34,351 bases of DNA. It comes from Bacillota bacterium (GTDB taxonomy: Bacteria; Bacillota; Clostridia; Lachnospirales; Lachnospiraceae). Both the position numbers and the translations under genes were made by a program. Of the stretch, positions 15,656 to 24,619 are shown piece after piece. Numbering within the stretch: position 1 is the first letter of the stretch; each line of letters starts with the position of its first letter. The DNA is taken from the NCBI GenBank assembly GCA_023416695.1, contig JAEZGY010000068.1:1-34351 (forward strand). Direction: 5' to 3'. The notes under the pieces were generated by a model. It was not told where the DNA came from. It did no database searches and saw nothing but the letters and a program-made list of their open reading frames with translations.

Positions 15656-17017
15656 TTACATCCATCTCCAACCCGGATGATATTTGTTCTTTAAACTTCC
15701 TTTTGAGGCCTTTGCCCATCCAAGGGAATATCCGTCTACACACACAAGGACATAACCATTAAGTCTCTTATCCTCTATCTCAATGGTTTCCCCCTTAAGA
15801 TAGCGAAGGATACGTTCATCTTCTATAGAAAAAGATACCACATTATCATATTCCTCCTTGTGTAAAGAAACTGCTAGAGATTGGCTTGGCTCAAAGCGTT
15901 TATTCTTCATATCGCCTAAATACATGCCTGTCCGCATTAAACGCATTCCGGATAAGTCCACCATCTCCTCTGGCCAAGAGTTTAGTCTCTCTCCATGAAG
16001 TTCTAGATTCTTACGAAAGCTTTTGACATGAATCTTTTTCAAGAATTCATTGGCCTCGTCGGAGAGCTTGACTGGTTTTAAGTTTGTTTTTACCTTACGA
16101 TAGTCTTCCTCTTCTCCCTTTTGTAAAAGAGCGATAAAATGCCCCTCTCCTTTAATCTTATGTGGCCAAAGTCGAATACAATTGACTAAGTCTTCACTTC
16201 CCCCTACCCATTCAGGATGACCATGGTCAAAGCCGTCAAACATTGGTAAAGGAAGTACTGTAAACTCAGGAAAATGCTCTTTCAAAAACTTTACCGTTCC
16301 CTCATTCTCTTCTGGAGAAAATGTACAGGTTGAGTAAAGCATCTTTCCACCAGGCTTAAGCATTCTGGCAGCATGTATAATAATCTCTTTCTGTAAGTTG
16401 TTATAATGAGCAACTCCATATTGTTCCCAGCTCTTCACTATAGAAGGATCCTTACGAAACATTCCTTCCCCAGAACATGGGGCATCCACTAATATCTTAT
16501 CGAAATAACCTTCAAAGTACTGAACTAACTTCTCTGGCGCTTCATTGGTTACCACTGCATTTCTTACACCAAACACCTCAACATTCTTAAGAAGTGCTTT
16601 AGCACGGCTATTACTGATATCATTGGTCACTAACACTCCAGTACCATTAAGCTTGGCCGCTAACTCTGTAGTCTTTCCACCTGGTGCCGCACATAAATCT
16701 AACACCCGATCGCCTTCTTCAATAGGAAGCATAGCGGCTGGTGTCATGGCACTAGGCTCTTGGATATAATAAAGACCTGCAAAGTAATATGGGTGTTTGG
16801 CTGGTTGTTTACTAGAATCATAATAAAATCCATTGGTAGTCCATGGAATTCTCTCTAATTCAAATGGAGAAATCCTTAAAAACTCCTCTGGCGTTATTTT
16901 TAATGTATTTACACGGAGACCTGTATAATGAGGCCTTTGAAAACTAGCCTCATAGGCATCATAATCCTCTTTCAACAGCGCCTTCATCTTCTCCGTAAAT
17001 GTAATGGGTAATCTCAA
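15656..17017 (-). CDS. RsmF/RsmB-family rRNA cytosine-C5 methyltransferase
   Basis: SAM-dependent m5C methyltransferase of NOL1/NOP2/Sun type, probably acting on 16S rRNA. Of 453 residues, about 1-95 are the N-terminal recognition domain (LPITFTEKMKALL), and 100-290 the Rossmann methylase with SAM motif DLCAAPGGKT (107-116), cysteine C181 in DAPCSGEGMF and the second catalytic cysteine C231 in STCTFSPEENE. The C-terminal part is the PUA-like module of the RsmF/YebU group. The start is TTG at 17017, seven bases after GGAGA; no ATG occurs before residue 11 and the N-terminus fits the family. It follows relQ by 15 bases. Confidence 0.93.
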   Translation of the reverse strand: MRLPITFTEKMKALLKEDYDAYEASFQRPHYTGLRVNTLKITPEEFLRISPFELERIPWTTNGFYYDSSKQPAKHPYYFAGLYYIQEPSAMTPAAMLPIEEGDRVLDLCAAPGGKTTELAAKLNGTGVLVTNDISNSRAKALLKNVEVFGVRNAVVTNEAPEKLVQYFEGYFDKILVDAPCSGEGMFRKDPSIVKSWEQYGVAHYNNLQKEIIIHAARMLKPGGKMLYSTCTFSPEENEGTVKFLKEHFPEFTVLPLPMFDGFDHGHPEWVGGSEDLVNCIRLWPHKIKGEGHFIALLQKGEEEDYRKVKTNLKPVKLSDEANEFLKKIHVKSFRKNLELHGERLNSWPEEMVDLSGMRLMRTGMYLGDMKNKRFEPSQSLAVSLHKEEYDNVVSFSIEDERILRYLKGETIEIEDKRLNGYVLVCVDGYSLGWAKASKGSLKNKYHPGWRWM

Positions 17018-17032
17018 AACAAATTCTCCGTT

Positions 17033-17836
17033 CTACTCTAAACTCTGGGCACGATAGCCTTCAGAAATTATGTCAAGTTCCTTATTAAAGCGTTCCAATT
17101 TATCTAAGTCACCAGTTTCGTATATCTTGAAAAATTCATCCTGAATCTTCACAACTTCACGTTTATTGGCAACCTTATACAAATTCTGTATATTGGTAAG
17201 AATATCACTTACCACACTTGCCTTCACACTGAAGAAATTCTGGGCATCCATAATCTCTCCACGAATCTGGCCCATCTCCTGATCAAGACTTACTACAGCT
17301 TCTGCTGCACTAGATAGTCTCTCCCGAATGTGGCTAGGCATATTCTTCTTATACTTGTATTGAAGGGAATGCTCGATAGTAGCCCAAAAATTCATAGCCA
17401 ATGTACGTATCTGAATCTCAGCCTGAATCGTCTTGGCTCCTGTCATTGTTTGAACTGTATAATAAATGATGACGTGATAACTACGGTATCCACTGTCCTT
17501 GCAGTTTTTAATATAGTTCTTCTCCTGCTTAATTGTCATATCCTTTCTACTGTGAATCAGTTCCACCACAGCATCGATATCTTCAACAAACTGACATATA
17601 ATACGAATTCCCGCAATGTCATCCATCTTATCCTGAATCTCATCTAGACTAATATTTTTCTTTTGTGCTTTCTCCAAAATACTGGATATCTTCTTAACAC
17701 GACCACTTACTAATTCAATGGGAGAATATACCCCGGCATTACGATGCTCATGGATAATATGGTTAAACTTCACAGTTAACTCATTAACTGCTAATTCATA
17801 AGGATCTAAAATCTCTCTCCATAATTGTATCTCCAT
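17033..17836 (-). CDS. relQ: Small alarmone synthetase, RelQ type
   Basis: Makes (p)ppGpp from ATP and GDP/GTP; a single-domain synthetase lacking the hydrolase, TGS and ACT parts of full-length Rel. The 267 residues contain the synthetase core: SGRVKKISSILEKA (about 44-57), MDDIAGIRIIC with D72, the YRSYH motif at 117-121 for GTP binding, and EIQIRTLAMNFWATIEH (140-156) with the catalytic glutamate E140. The remaining C-terminus is helical, as in RelQ/YjbM, where it forms the tetramer. GAGAGG lies before the ATG. First gene of a nine-gene run that includes three rRNA-modification enzymes, with its own promoter at 17946-17975. Confidence 0.93.
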   Translation of the reverse strand: MEIQLWREILDPYELAVNELTVKFNHIIHEHRNAGVYSPIELVSGRVKKISSILEKAQKKNISLDEIQDKMDDIAGIRIICQFVEDIDAVVELIHSRKDMTIKQEKNYIKNCKDSGYRSYHVIIYYTVQTMTGAKTIQAEIQIRTLAMNFWATIEHSLQYKYKKNMPSHIRERLSSAAEAVVSLDQEMGQIRGEIMDAQNFFSVKASVVSDILTNIQNLYKVANKREVVKIQDEFFKIYETGDLDKLERFNKELDIISEGYRAQSLE

Positions 17837-17945
17837 ATTACTAACCTCTCATTACTTATATTACACATAATAACAATTATTAACACCCTGCTACCATATG
17901 CCCACGAATGCTTGCCAGGCACAACCCGAACATGCTTTCGTAGTT

Positions 17946-17975
17946 ATTATAACACAATCGCCTCCCTTATGTAAA
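17946..17975 (-). promoter_or_regulatory. Promoter of the relQ operon
   Basis: Minus-strand TTTACA (17975-17970), 18-base spacer, perfect TATAAT (17951-17946). The leader to the relQ ATG is about 100 bases and contains partly self-complementary stretches (GCAAGCATTCGT and ACGAAAGC), but no defined riboswitch was recognised. The 187-base gap before relQ has no clear terminator for the M23 gene. Confidence 0.75.
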
Positions 17976-18023
17976 CCGAAAGTAGTCAGCGTTCTTACCA
18001 CGTTTCCTTACTAAATAGCACGT

Positions 18024-18902
18024 TTAAAAGGAATAGCCAATTTGTTTATATCTAAGATATTTTAAAACAGGATAGGGATTTACACTAACCTGTTTGTCAT
18101 CAATCATTACATAGATCCCAAAATGTAAATGCACTATAAACTTTCCCCTAGTGCCTTCCTTTTTACCATATCCTGTATCCCCCATAAACCCTAAAAGCTG
18201 TCCTGCTCTTACTTCATCCCCCTCTTTTAAGCCGGGGGCATAGCTATCTAAATGTGCATAGTAATAATATCCTCCACTTGCACTAGTAATTCCTACTCTC
18301 CATCCTCCAAGCTCAAGCCATCCTATATTTTCCACCACACCATCACTAACACTTAACACTGGAAAATACCCTCTATCTTTTATGGAAGGTATTATGTCGG
18401 TCCCCTCATGGCTCCTGTCTCCCCCGTATGTCCTTGCATCACCAAAGCTATCTTCAAAGCTTACATATTCCTTACCTAATAGATCTTTAGGAACCGGAAA
18501 ATAGGTGACATCTTTTAGAACACTTTTGTACATCTCATACAATTTATCATAAAAGGGAAGGGCTTCTATCTCCTTTACAAATTTATCTTCTATTGGATAC
18601 TTAATTTCACTCTTTGAATCTTTCAGTTCATAGTCAAATAGAATCGCCCGCATAGTGACTTCTCTAATAAAATCTCGATTCGTTTCCTTACAATACTGGT
18701 CTAGTTGATATAAGCTATTACCATAAAAATTCATCTGCCTCATTTTATCCTCATTATAGGTAGCTCCTTTTATCTTCTTATCCATAGAAACATTGTACTC
18801 AATCTTTGCCTGCACCTGCATAATAATAAAAAGAAGAATTATAATGCTTCCCACTAAACCAAATGTCTTATATTGAAAGAATATCAAAAGTCTTTCTTTC
18901 AT
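18024..18902 (-). CDS. Membrane-anchored M23 (LytM-type) metallopeptidase
   Basis: Predicted zinc endopeptidase acting on peptidoglycan cross-links outside the cell. Of 292 residues, one hydrophobic segment (about 13-31) near the N-terminus is a signal anchor; 35-140 is a helical linker of unknown function. The M23 domain (about 150-285) has the full catalytic set: H165 and D169 in RSHEGTDI, H217 in YAHLDSY, and H258/H260 in VHLHFGIY. With its zinc ligands present it should be active, unlike degenerate EnvC-like relatives. GGATGAGAAG precedes the ATG. It follows the LCP gene after a strong terminator; no convincing promoter was found in that gap, though one must exist or readthrough occurs. 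Confidence 0.92.
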   Translation of the reverse strand: MKERLLIFFQYKTFGLVGSIIILLFIIMQVQAKIEYNVSMDKKIKGATYNEDKMRQMNFYGNSLYQLDQYCKETNRDFIREVTMRAILFDYELKDSKSEIKYPIEDKFVKEIEALPFYDKLYEMYKSVLKDVTYFPVPKDLLGKEYVSFEDSFGDARTYGGDRSHEGTDIIPSIKDRGYFPVLSVSDGVVENIGWLELGGWRVGITSASGGYYYYAHLDSYAPGLKEGDEVRAGQLLGFMGDTGYGKKEGTRGKFIVHLHFGIYVMIDDKQVSVNPYPVLKYLRYKQIGYSF

Positions 18903-18993
18903 TTCTTCTCATCCTGATTTAAACTCTTTTTACATTTATATTTTCTATATTACTAAGTATTCTATCGGAAAGATAAACTTCTCTTTCATAGAA

Positions 18994-19034
18994 AATGCCA
19001 CAGAAAACTTAACTAGGAAGTTTTCTGTGGCATT
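18994..19034 (-). terminator. Terminator after the LCP gene
   Basis: Perfect 17-bp inverted repeat (AATGCCACAGAAAACTT and its complement, arms 18994-19010 and 19018-19034) with a 7-base loop, followed on the minus strand by TTTCTAT. It lies 35 bases after the LCP stop. The T-run is short but the stem is very stable. Confidence 0.85.
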
Positions 19035-19069
19035 CATTTATATAATTATAGATAACTGAGTTAGACTAA

Positions 19070-20257
19070 CTAGTTTTCTTTATTGTTTGAAGTAGTATCT
19101 GTAGAGTTAGTTCCATAGATAAACTCACTTATGGCTTCATTATTAATCTTTAGGTCTGGCACTAATACATCATCACCACGAATTTTTTTTGGCGTATACC
19201 CTTTCCTTACAGGTATACTTAAGGTTTCAATCTCTTGCGTATCCAATCCCATTACAGTCTTAATTAAAGAGAATACTTCCATCCTAGAATAATCCGTCTG
19301 CACTAAACTAAGAATATCTGGAGCTTTATCTAAGATATCCAACAAACCTAGATTCTTATACTTATTAAATACTTGCATAAGAACATGTTTTTGCCTCCAC
19401 ACACGACCAAAATCAGAACCGATTCCATCGGCCGTTGGAATATAACGGATTCTAGAATAACCAAGGGCCTGACTTCCATTTAGAATATGAGTTCCTGCAG
19501 TAACATTTCTAGAGTCTGGATCTAGGATATGATTGGATTCATTAAGCCACGTAGCTTCCTCTTCGGTTAACGTAACTTCCACTCCTCCTAATTCATCAAT
19601 AACCTTAGTAAAGCTATCAAAATCAACTTTTACATAACCATCTACCTGAATATTAAAATTTTCTTTGATTGTTTCTTCTAATAATGGAATGTCTCCAGTC
19701 GCGTAAGAAGAATTAATACGATTATCGCTAAACCCTGGAATCGGAACATATGTATCTCGTAAAATAGACATAAGCTTTAGTGACTGGGTATTAGTATCAA
19801 TGGTGGCAATCATAATAACATCAGAACGACCTCTTTGTGCACCATATTGATTCTCTTCAGCACATAGAAGTATATTCTTTATCCCTTCTACTTCTTTGAT
19901 CTCTCCATATTTCTCCCATATAATAGAATCTGGGTCAGCTGACTCATAGCCTTGATCCTCACCATCTGAACCAAATTCTTCCTCCTGATAATCTACCTCA
20001 GTATCAGAAAAGTCCTTTCGATTAATATATCCAAGGAGATGCCACCCAAAGGAAAATAAAAAGATAGCGATAGCCAAAATGGCACATGAACAACCTATGA
20101 GAATCTTAAAACGTAATGAGTGTTTCTTTCTTTTATCTCTATTGTCATCAATGTCCCTACTCTCTGTAATCGACACCTCTTCTATATTTTCTAAATCAGT
20201 ATTAATAGTATTATCCTGTTCACTATCATTCGTTATATTCTTACCATCATCCATCAT
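19070..20257 (-). CDS. LytR-CpsA-Psr family protein
   Basis: LCP enzymes transfer undecaprenyl-linked glycopolymers (teichoic acid, capsule) onto peptidoglycan at the outer membrane face. The 395 residues have an acidic and polar cytoplasmic N-terminus (1-45), a basic stop (KRKKHSLRFK), one membrane helix (about 50-71), and the LCP domain (about 125-345). Core motifs are visible: GRSDVIMIATID, SILRDTYVPIPG, the DELGGVEV segment, LNGSQALGYSRIRY and GSDFGRVWRQKHVL, including the arginines that bind the lipid pyrophosphate. A short polar tail follows. GGGGAAAAG lies before the ATG. Neighbours (CapA, M23 peptidase) are also envelope genes. Confidence 0.94.
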   Translation of the reverse strand: MMDDGKNITNDSEQDNTINTDLENIEEVSITESRDIDDNRDKRKKHSLRFKILIGCSCAILAIAIFLFSFGWHLLGYINRKDFSDTEVDYQEEEFGSDGEDQGYESADPDSIIWEKYGEIKEVEGIKNILLCAEENQYGAQRGRSDVIMIATIDTNTQSLKLMSILRDTYVPIPGFSDNRINSSYATGDIPLLEETIKENFNIQVDGYVKVDFDSFTKVIDELGGVEVTLTEEEATWLNESNHILDPDSRNVTAGTHILNGSQALGYSRIRYIPTADGIGSDFGRVWRQKHVLMQVFNKYKNLGLLDILDKAPDILSLVQTDYSRMEVFSLIKTVMGLDTQEIETLSIPVRKGYTPKKIRGDDVLVPDLKINNEAISEFIYGTNSTDTTSNNKEN

Positions 20258-20322
20258 AACTTTTCCCCAGTTCTCCTCTTCTTTTTAGTATCTACCATAT
20301 ACTTCCATGCCTAGCATTCCCC

Positions 20323-20331
20323 ATTATAGCA
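20323..20331 (-). promoter_or_regulatory. Extended -10 promoter before the LCP gene
   Basis: TGCTATAAT on the minus strand (TATAAT at 20328-20323), about 65 bases before the LCP start in the 117-base gap after capA. The -35 region is poor; the extended TGn could compensate. Confidence 0.5.
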
Positions 20332-20374
20332 CATATTTTAGAAAAGAAAACTGAGTTTTTAAATTATTAAACGA

Positions 20375-21550
20375 TTAATTAGATTTTCTTAAGATTTGGT
20401 TCTCGTCAATATGAATATCATAAGAAATAGATTCCATGTAAGCATTAAACTCCTTGACTTTCTTTTTGTCAGTAATCATAGAAGTCAAACCATTTACTGC
20501 TTCACAAGGATACATAGCTAGCTGCATACCTCCATCTGAGTCTATAACCAGCTTAATCATTGCGGTTTCAGTAGTTTTCCTACTAAATATAAAGTTACCA
20601 AGACTATAAACAATTGGCTTATCTTTATAGAACTCCACCCCTTGAAGGCAGTGAGTATGTGTTCCAACCACAATGTCTGCTCCTGAGTCTATATACTGTT
20701 TTCCCATATTCTGTTGATAGGAAACTGGTCTATCCTTATGCTCCACACCCCAATGTACATAAACTACAACATAATCTGCCTGGCTTTTAGCCTCCTTAAT
20801 TAGTTCACAGGTTGCCGTAGGATCATAGGTAGAAAGCATACCTGGTCTAGTAGAGGTAGCATTCCATTCCACTACAGGAATTACCCTAGTGGCACCGATA
20901 AAGGCGATACGATGTCCCTTAACGTCAAAGTATTGAATACGTTTTGCTTGGTCAATGTTTTTACCTGCACCAACATATTTTATACCAGCGTCATCTAAAG
21001 TTGTAAAAGTATCAAGAAGTGCATCTGTACCATAATCTAAGACATGGTTATTGGCCAATGTAACAATATCAACTCCCATATCATTTAAAACACTGACATA
21101 CTCTGGACTAGTTCTAAAGGTATACTCTTTGTCCTTCATAGGAGCACCTCGCTTACTAAAAGGAAACTCTTCATTTATCATATTAATATCAGCATGATAA
21201 AGAAGCTCATAAAGATTCTCATCCAACAAGCCCCGAATACCAGCTTTTTTATAATTATTAATCATATAATCAGTAAGTAATACATCTCCTGTAAAAGTGA
21301 TTACCGTATCCTTTTTAGGTATTGGTGTCACAGTGGCTTCAGGAGTTTTTGAAGGCGATACCATAGAATCGCTTCCTATTGGTTGCTTCGTTGCTGGTTC
21401 CTTTGTTTGTATTTGCTCTGGCTTGGTACTATGAGCTACTTGATTTTCTCTACTATCTTCCTTAGAAGAAAGAAAAAATCCTACTACGCCAACAGCGACA
21501 AGAAGGAGTAGGATATCTAAAATTAGTACAATTTTATTCGCTTTCTTCAT
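20375..21550 (-). CDS. CapA-family (PgsA-like) metallophosphatase-fold protein
   Basis: Related to CapA/PgsA of poly-gamma-glutamate capsule synthesis; has a calcineurin-like phosphoesterase fold and is anchored outside the cell. The 391 residues start with a membrane segment (about 8-27), a Thr/Pro/Lys-rich linker to about 83, then the CapA domain with TFTGDVLLTDYM, INEEFPFSKRG, LANNHVLDYGTDAL, VVYVHWGVEHKD and VVGTHTHCLQGVEFY...SLGNFIF, which hold the metal-binding D, N and H residues. No capB or capC is near, so a capsule role is doubtful and cell-surface remodelling is as likely. The start at 21550 follows TGGAGG; ten extra upstream codons lack support. Confidence 0.92.
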   Translation of the reverse strand: MKKANKIVLILDILLLLVAVGVVGFFLSSKEDSRENQVAHSTKPEQIQTKEPATKQPIGSDSMVSPSKTPEATVTPIPKKDTVITFTGDVLLTDYMINNYKKAGIRGLLDENLYELLYHADINMINEEFPFSKRGAPMKDKEYTFRTSPEYVSVLNDMGVDIVTLANNHVLDYGTDALLDTFTTLDDAGIKYVGAGKNIDQAKRIQYFDVKGHRIAFIGATRVIPVVEWNATSTRPGMLSTYDPTATCELIKEAKSQADYVVVYVHWGVEHKDRPVSYQQNMGKQYIDSGADIVVGTHTHCLQGVEFYKDKPIVYSLGNFIFSRKTTETAMIKLVIDSDGGMQLAMYPCEAVNGLTSMITDKKKVKEFNAYMESISYDIHIDENQILRKSN

Positions 21551-21572
21551 ATTACCTCCATATCCTATGTAT

Positions 21573-21596
21573 ACTGGCAAGAAAATACTTGCCAGT
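21573..21596 (-). other. Hairpin between pepD and capA
   Basis: Perfect 9-bp inverted repeat (ACTGGCAAG and CTTGCCAGT) with a 6-base loop, 16 bases after the pepD stop and 22 bases before capA. No T-run follows on the minus strand, so it is not a standard terminator; RNA processing or mRNA protection between the two genes is possible. Confidence 0.55.
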
Positions 21597-21611
21597 AATT
21601 TAATTCTTCTA

Positions 21612-23063
21612 TTACTTACTTAAACGTTCCAATATTTTAACAATATAATCAAAAACACGTATCGTAGAGCTTATACTAAGTCGTTCGCTAGGTGTGTGTA
21701 CATCTAACATGTCTGGTCCAATTGAGACGATGTCTAAACCAGGGATTCTATCTGAAAAAATGCCACACTCTAAACCCGCATGAATGGTTTCTACAATAGG
21801 TTTACGGTGAAATTGCTCTTCATAAAGCTCAATACATAACTCTCGCAATTTTGAATCATGCTTATACTCCCAAGCTGGATACTCACCCATAGACTTATAT
21901 TCGCCACCAAAAAAATTAGTAAAGAATGCAATCTTCTCAGACATATATTCCTTGTAGGTTGCTACTGAGCTTCTTACAGAGTAACTAAATAATGCTTGAT
22001 TTGCATCTACTTTGCAAATACCAAGATTTAAAGAGCTTTCTACTAAACCTTCTATGTCCGCGCTCATTCTTTGAATTCCATTTGGTACATAAGTGATAAA
22101 TAATAGCACTTTCTCTAAGCTTACTTTGTTTAGGCAAGGGAATTCTCCCTTTTCTCCAACGCTTATTATCATCTCAAAGTTTGGCTCACTACTAAGTAAC
22201 TCTTTTTGGTATATCCCCTTTAACGTCTCCATACGGTTTACAAAAGACTGTACCTCATCCTCTTTAACTACAAAAGTAAGCTTAGAAACACTAGGTATGG
22301 CATTGTCTTTTTCACCACTTTCCATATTGCATAAGGAATAAGTATGAGTACGTAAAGACATCATCATTCTAGCAGCCAAAAGTGTCCCATTGGTACGGTT
22401 CTTTGTAATGTCCACTCCACTGTGACCACCTTTAAGTCCCAGTAAACAAACCTTTACCTCAACTCCGGCTTTCATCTCTTTTTCCATCTCAAAAGTAGCA
22501 CTAGAGGTCATACCTCCAGCACAACCAACTAGTATACTAGACTCCTCTTCAGAATCTAGATTAATCATATACTTTGCTTTAAGAGAAGACGTATCTAGAG
22601 CAGTTGCACCTAGTAAACCAATCTCTTCATCCGTAGTGATAATCACTTCTAGTCTTGGGTGCAAAAACTCATTACTATCTAGTAGTGCTAACGCATAAGC
22701 AATAGCAATTCCATTATCACCACCTAGAGTCGTCTTATTAGCTCGAATAAAATCTCCCTCTACCTGAAGGGTTAATGCATCCTTTAAAAAGTCATGAGTT
22801 GAATCGGGATCCTTTAGACAAACCATATCCATATGTCCTTGAAGGATTACTGTATCTTTAGACTCACAGCCTTTTGATGCTTCTTTGATAATCACTACAT
22901 TAAGAGCTTCATCCTGAGTATAAATAAGTCCTCGCTCCTTTGCAAAAGCTACCAAGTAATCACTGATTGCTTGGTTATTTCTGGAGCCTCTTGGAATACT
23001 ACTTATCTCATCAAAAAAGTGAAATACTTGCTTATAATCTATACTTTTAATTGCATCTGTCAT
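21612..23063 (-). CDS. pepD: Aminoacyl-histidine dipeptidase (M20 family)
   Basis: Zinc-dependent cytoplasmic dipeptidase of the PepD type, which cleaves Xaa-His (carnosine-like) and other dipeptides. The 483 residues match E. coli PepD in length. Metal-binding motifs appear in order: ILQGHMDMVC, LGGDNGIAIAYALALLD, ITTDEEIGLLGATALD, and ETIHAGLECGIFSDRIPG, with the dimerisation lid domain between (MKAGVEVKVCLLGLKGGHSGVDI). I start at 23063 because GGAG precedes that ATG; sixteen further codons upstream would include the promoter region. It has its own promoter at 23133-23162. Confidence 0.95.
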   Translation of the reverse strand: MTDAIKSIDYKQVFHFFDEISSIPRGSRNNQAISDYLVAFAKERGLIYTQDEALNVVIIKEASKGCESKDTVILQGHMDMVCLKDPDSTHDFLKDALTLQVEGDFIRANKTTLGGDNGIAIAYALALLDSNEFLHPRLEVIITTDEEIGLLGATALDTSSLKAKYMINLDSEEESSILVGCAGGMTSSATFEMEKEMKAGVEVKVCLLGLKGGHSGVDITKNRTNGTLLAARMMMSLRTHTYSLCNMESGEKDNAIPSVSKLTFVVKEDEVQSFVNRMETLKGIYQKELLSSEPNFEMIISVGEKGEFPCLNKVSLEKVLLFITYVPNGIQRMSADIEGLVESSLNLGICKVDANQALFSYSVRSSVATYKEYMSEKIAFFTNFFGGEYKSMGEYPAWEYKHDSKLRELCIELYEEQFHRKPIVETIHAGLECGIFSDRIPGLDIVSIGPDMLDVHTPSERLSISSTIRVFDYIVKILERLSK

Positions 23064-23132
23064 AATATATCTCCAATCATTTGTCTTATTTCTCTTATCC
23101 TTAGTTGTCAATAAATTTCTAGGATTCTCTTT

Positions 23133-23162
23133 ATTATACTATTATTTTTCCCCCACTTGCAA
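23133..23162 (-). promoter_or_regulatory. pepD promoter
   Basis: TTGCAA (23162-23157), 18-base spacer and perfect TATAAT (23138-23133) on the minus strand, about 70 bases before the pepD ATG and after the UPF0210 terminator. Confidence 0.65.
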
Positions 23163-23174
23163 TGGATATATGCA

Positions 23175-23227
23175 AAAGGCAACTATGTATAACAGGATTC
23201 TACTATTACCCTAACATAATTGCCTTT
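23175..23227 (-). terminator. Terminator-like hairpin after the UPF0210 gene
   Basis: Inverted repeat of 14 positions with one mismatch (arms 23175-23188 and 23214-23227; core AAAGGCAA and TTGCCTTT), separated by a 25-base loop, with a short TTTT at the end of the stem. It lies 13 bases after the UPF0210 stop. The large loop makes it weaker than the other terminators here. Confidence 0.6.
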
Positions 23228-23239
23228 CACTATATCTCA

Positions 23240-24604
23240 TTAATTTTTAAATGAATGTATTGGTGCAGGAATTCTACCACCACGATTAATGAACTCCTCG
23301 CAACTAAACTTATTTACTGGCATAATTGGGGCATATCCTAACAACCCACCAAACTCTGCAGTGTCCCCCACACTCTTACCTATCACAGGAATGATACGAA
23401 CTGCTGTAGTTTTTTGGTTCACCATACCAATTGCCATCTCATCTGCAATAATTCCAGAAATGGTAGATGCTTTTGTATCACCAGGTATCGCTATCATGTC
23501 AAGACCAACGGAACACACACAAGTCATGGCCTCTAATTTCTCTAAAGAAAGAGCTCCTGCCAGTACTGCATCAATCATCCCTTGGTCCTCACTAACAGGA
23601 ATAAATGCACCACTTAGGCCTCCCACATAAGAACTTGCCATAACGCCACCCTTTTTCACCTGATCATTTAACATAGCTAAAGCTGCAGTTGTGCCAGGTG
23701 CACCAGCATGCTCCAATCCCATTTCCTGAAAAATCTCAGCGATGCTATCTCCGATTGCAGGAGTTGGTGCTAGAGATAAATCGATGATACCAAATGGAAT
23801 ATCAAGTCTCTTAGATGCTTCTAGGGCCACTAGCTGTCCAACACGAGTTATCTTAAATGCCGTCTTTTTGATTGTTTCACAAAGAGTGCCAAAATCAGCA
23901 CCTTTACAACTTTCAATTGCTTTCTTAACTACACCAGGACCACTTACCCCAACATTGATGATAGCGTCCCCTTCTGTCACTCCATGGAATGCACCTGCCA
24001 TAAAAGGATTGTCATCCGGAGCATTACAAAATACTACTAACTTGGCACAGCCAAGGCTGTCCTTCTCTTTTGTTTTTTCCGCAGTCTCAAGAATAATATC
24101 TCCTAATAACTTAACGGCATCCATATCAATTCCTGTCTTCGTGGAACCAACGTTTACAGAACTGCATACTAACTCTGTTTCAGCCATAGCTTGTGGAATA
24201 CTGCGAATTAAGTATTCGTCACTTTTCGTCATTCCTTTGGAAACCAAAGCGGAATATCCACCTAAAAAGTTAACTCCAACCTCATGAGCCGCTCTATTTA
24301 AGGTTTTTGCAATGGATACATAATCCTCTGGACATTTACAGGCACCAGCACCCACTAAAGAGATTGGTGTAATGGAGATTCGTTTATTAACAATAGGAAT
24401 CCCATACTCCCTTTCTATGGCCTGTCCAGTTGAAACAAGGTCTTTCGCCATTGTTGTTATCTTTTTATAAATTTTTTCATTCAAACGGTCAAGATTCTCG
24501 TCTGCACAGTCCAACAAGCTAATTCCCATTGTAATGGTACGAACGTCCAGATTCTCCTGCTGAATCATTTTATTGGTTTCTAATACCTCATATATATTAA
24601 TCAT
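23240..24604 (-). CDS. UPF0210 (DUF711) family protein
   Basis: Member of UPF0210, a conserved family of unknown function with a fold related to the pyruvate-formate-lyase superfamily. The 454 residues match the family length and include glycine-rich segments typical of it: SLVGAGACKCPEDYVSIAKT, NFLGGYSALVSKGM, INVGVSGPGVVKKAI and SSYVGGLSGAFIPVSEDQGM. There is no PFL glycyl-radical motif, so formate-lyase activity should not be assumed. It starts 15 bases after the ACT-domain gene; that two-gene pair recurs widely, so the ACT protein may sense an amino acid for it (inference). AAGGAAGGA precedes the ATG. Confidence 0.93.
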   Translation of the reverse strand: MINIYEVLETNKMIQQENLDVRTITMGISLLDCADENLDRLNEKIYKKITTMAKDLVSTGQAIEREYGIPIVNKRISITPISLVGAGACKCPEDYVSIAKTLNRAAHEVGVNFLGGYSALVSKGMTKSDEYLIRSIPQAMAETELVCSSVNVGSTKTGIDMDAVKLLGDIILETAEKTKEKDSLGCAKLVVFCNAPDDNPFMAGAFHGVTEGDAIINVGVSGPGVVKKAIESCKGADFGTLCETIKKTAFKITRVGQLVALEASKRLDIPFGIIDLSLAPTPAIGDSIAEIFQEMGLEHAGAPGTTAALAMLNDQVKKGGVMASSYVGGLSGAFIPVSEDQGMIDAVLAGALSLEKLEAMTCVCSVGLDMIAIPGDTKASTISGIIADEMAIGMVNQKTTAVRIIPVIGKSVGDTAEFGGLLGYAPIMPVNKFSCEEFINRGGRIPAPIHSFKN

Positions 24605-24619
24605 AGCAGTTATCCTTCC

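Noticed and set aside
18903..18993. Promoter for the M23 peptidase
   Set aside because: AT-rich with -10-like strings, but no pair of boxes with acceptable spacing could be defended.
23742..24287. 181-codon open frame on the plus strand opposite the UPF0210 gene
   Set aside because: It lies entirely inside a well-conserved minus-strand gene, has no convincing ribosome site and reads as low-complexity shadow sequence.
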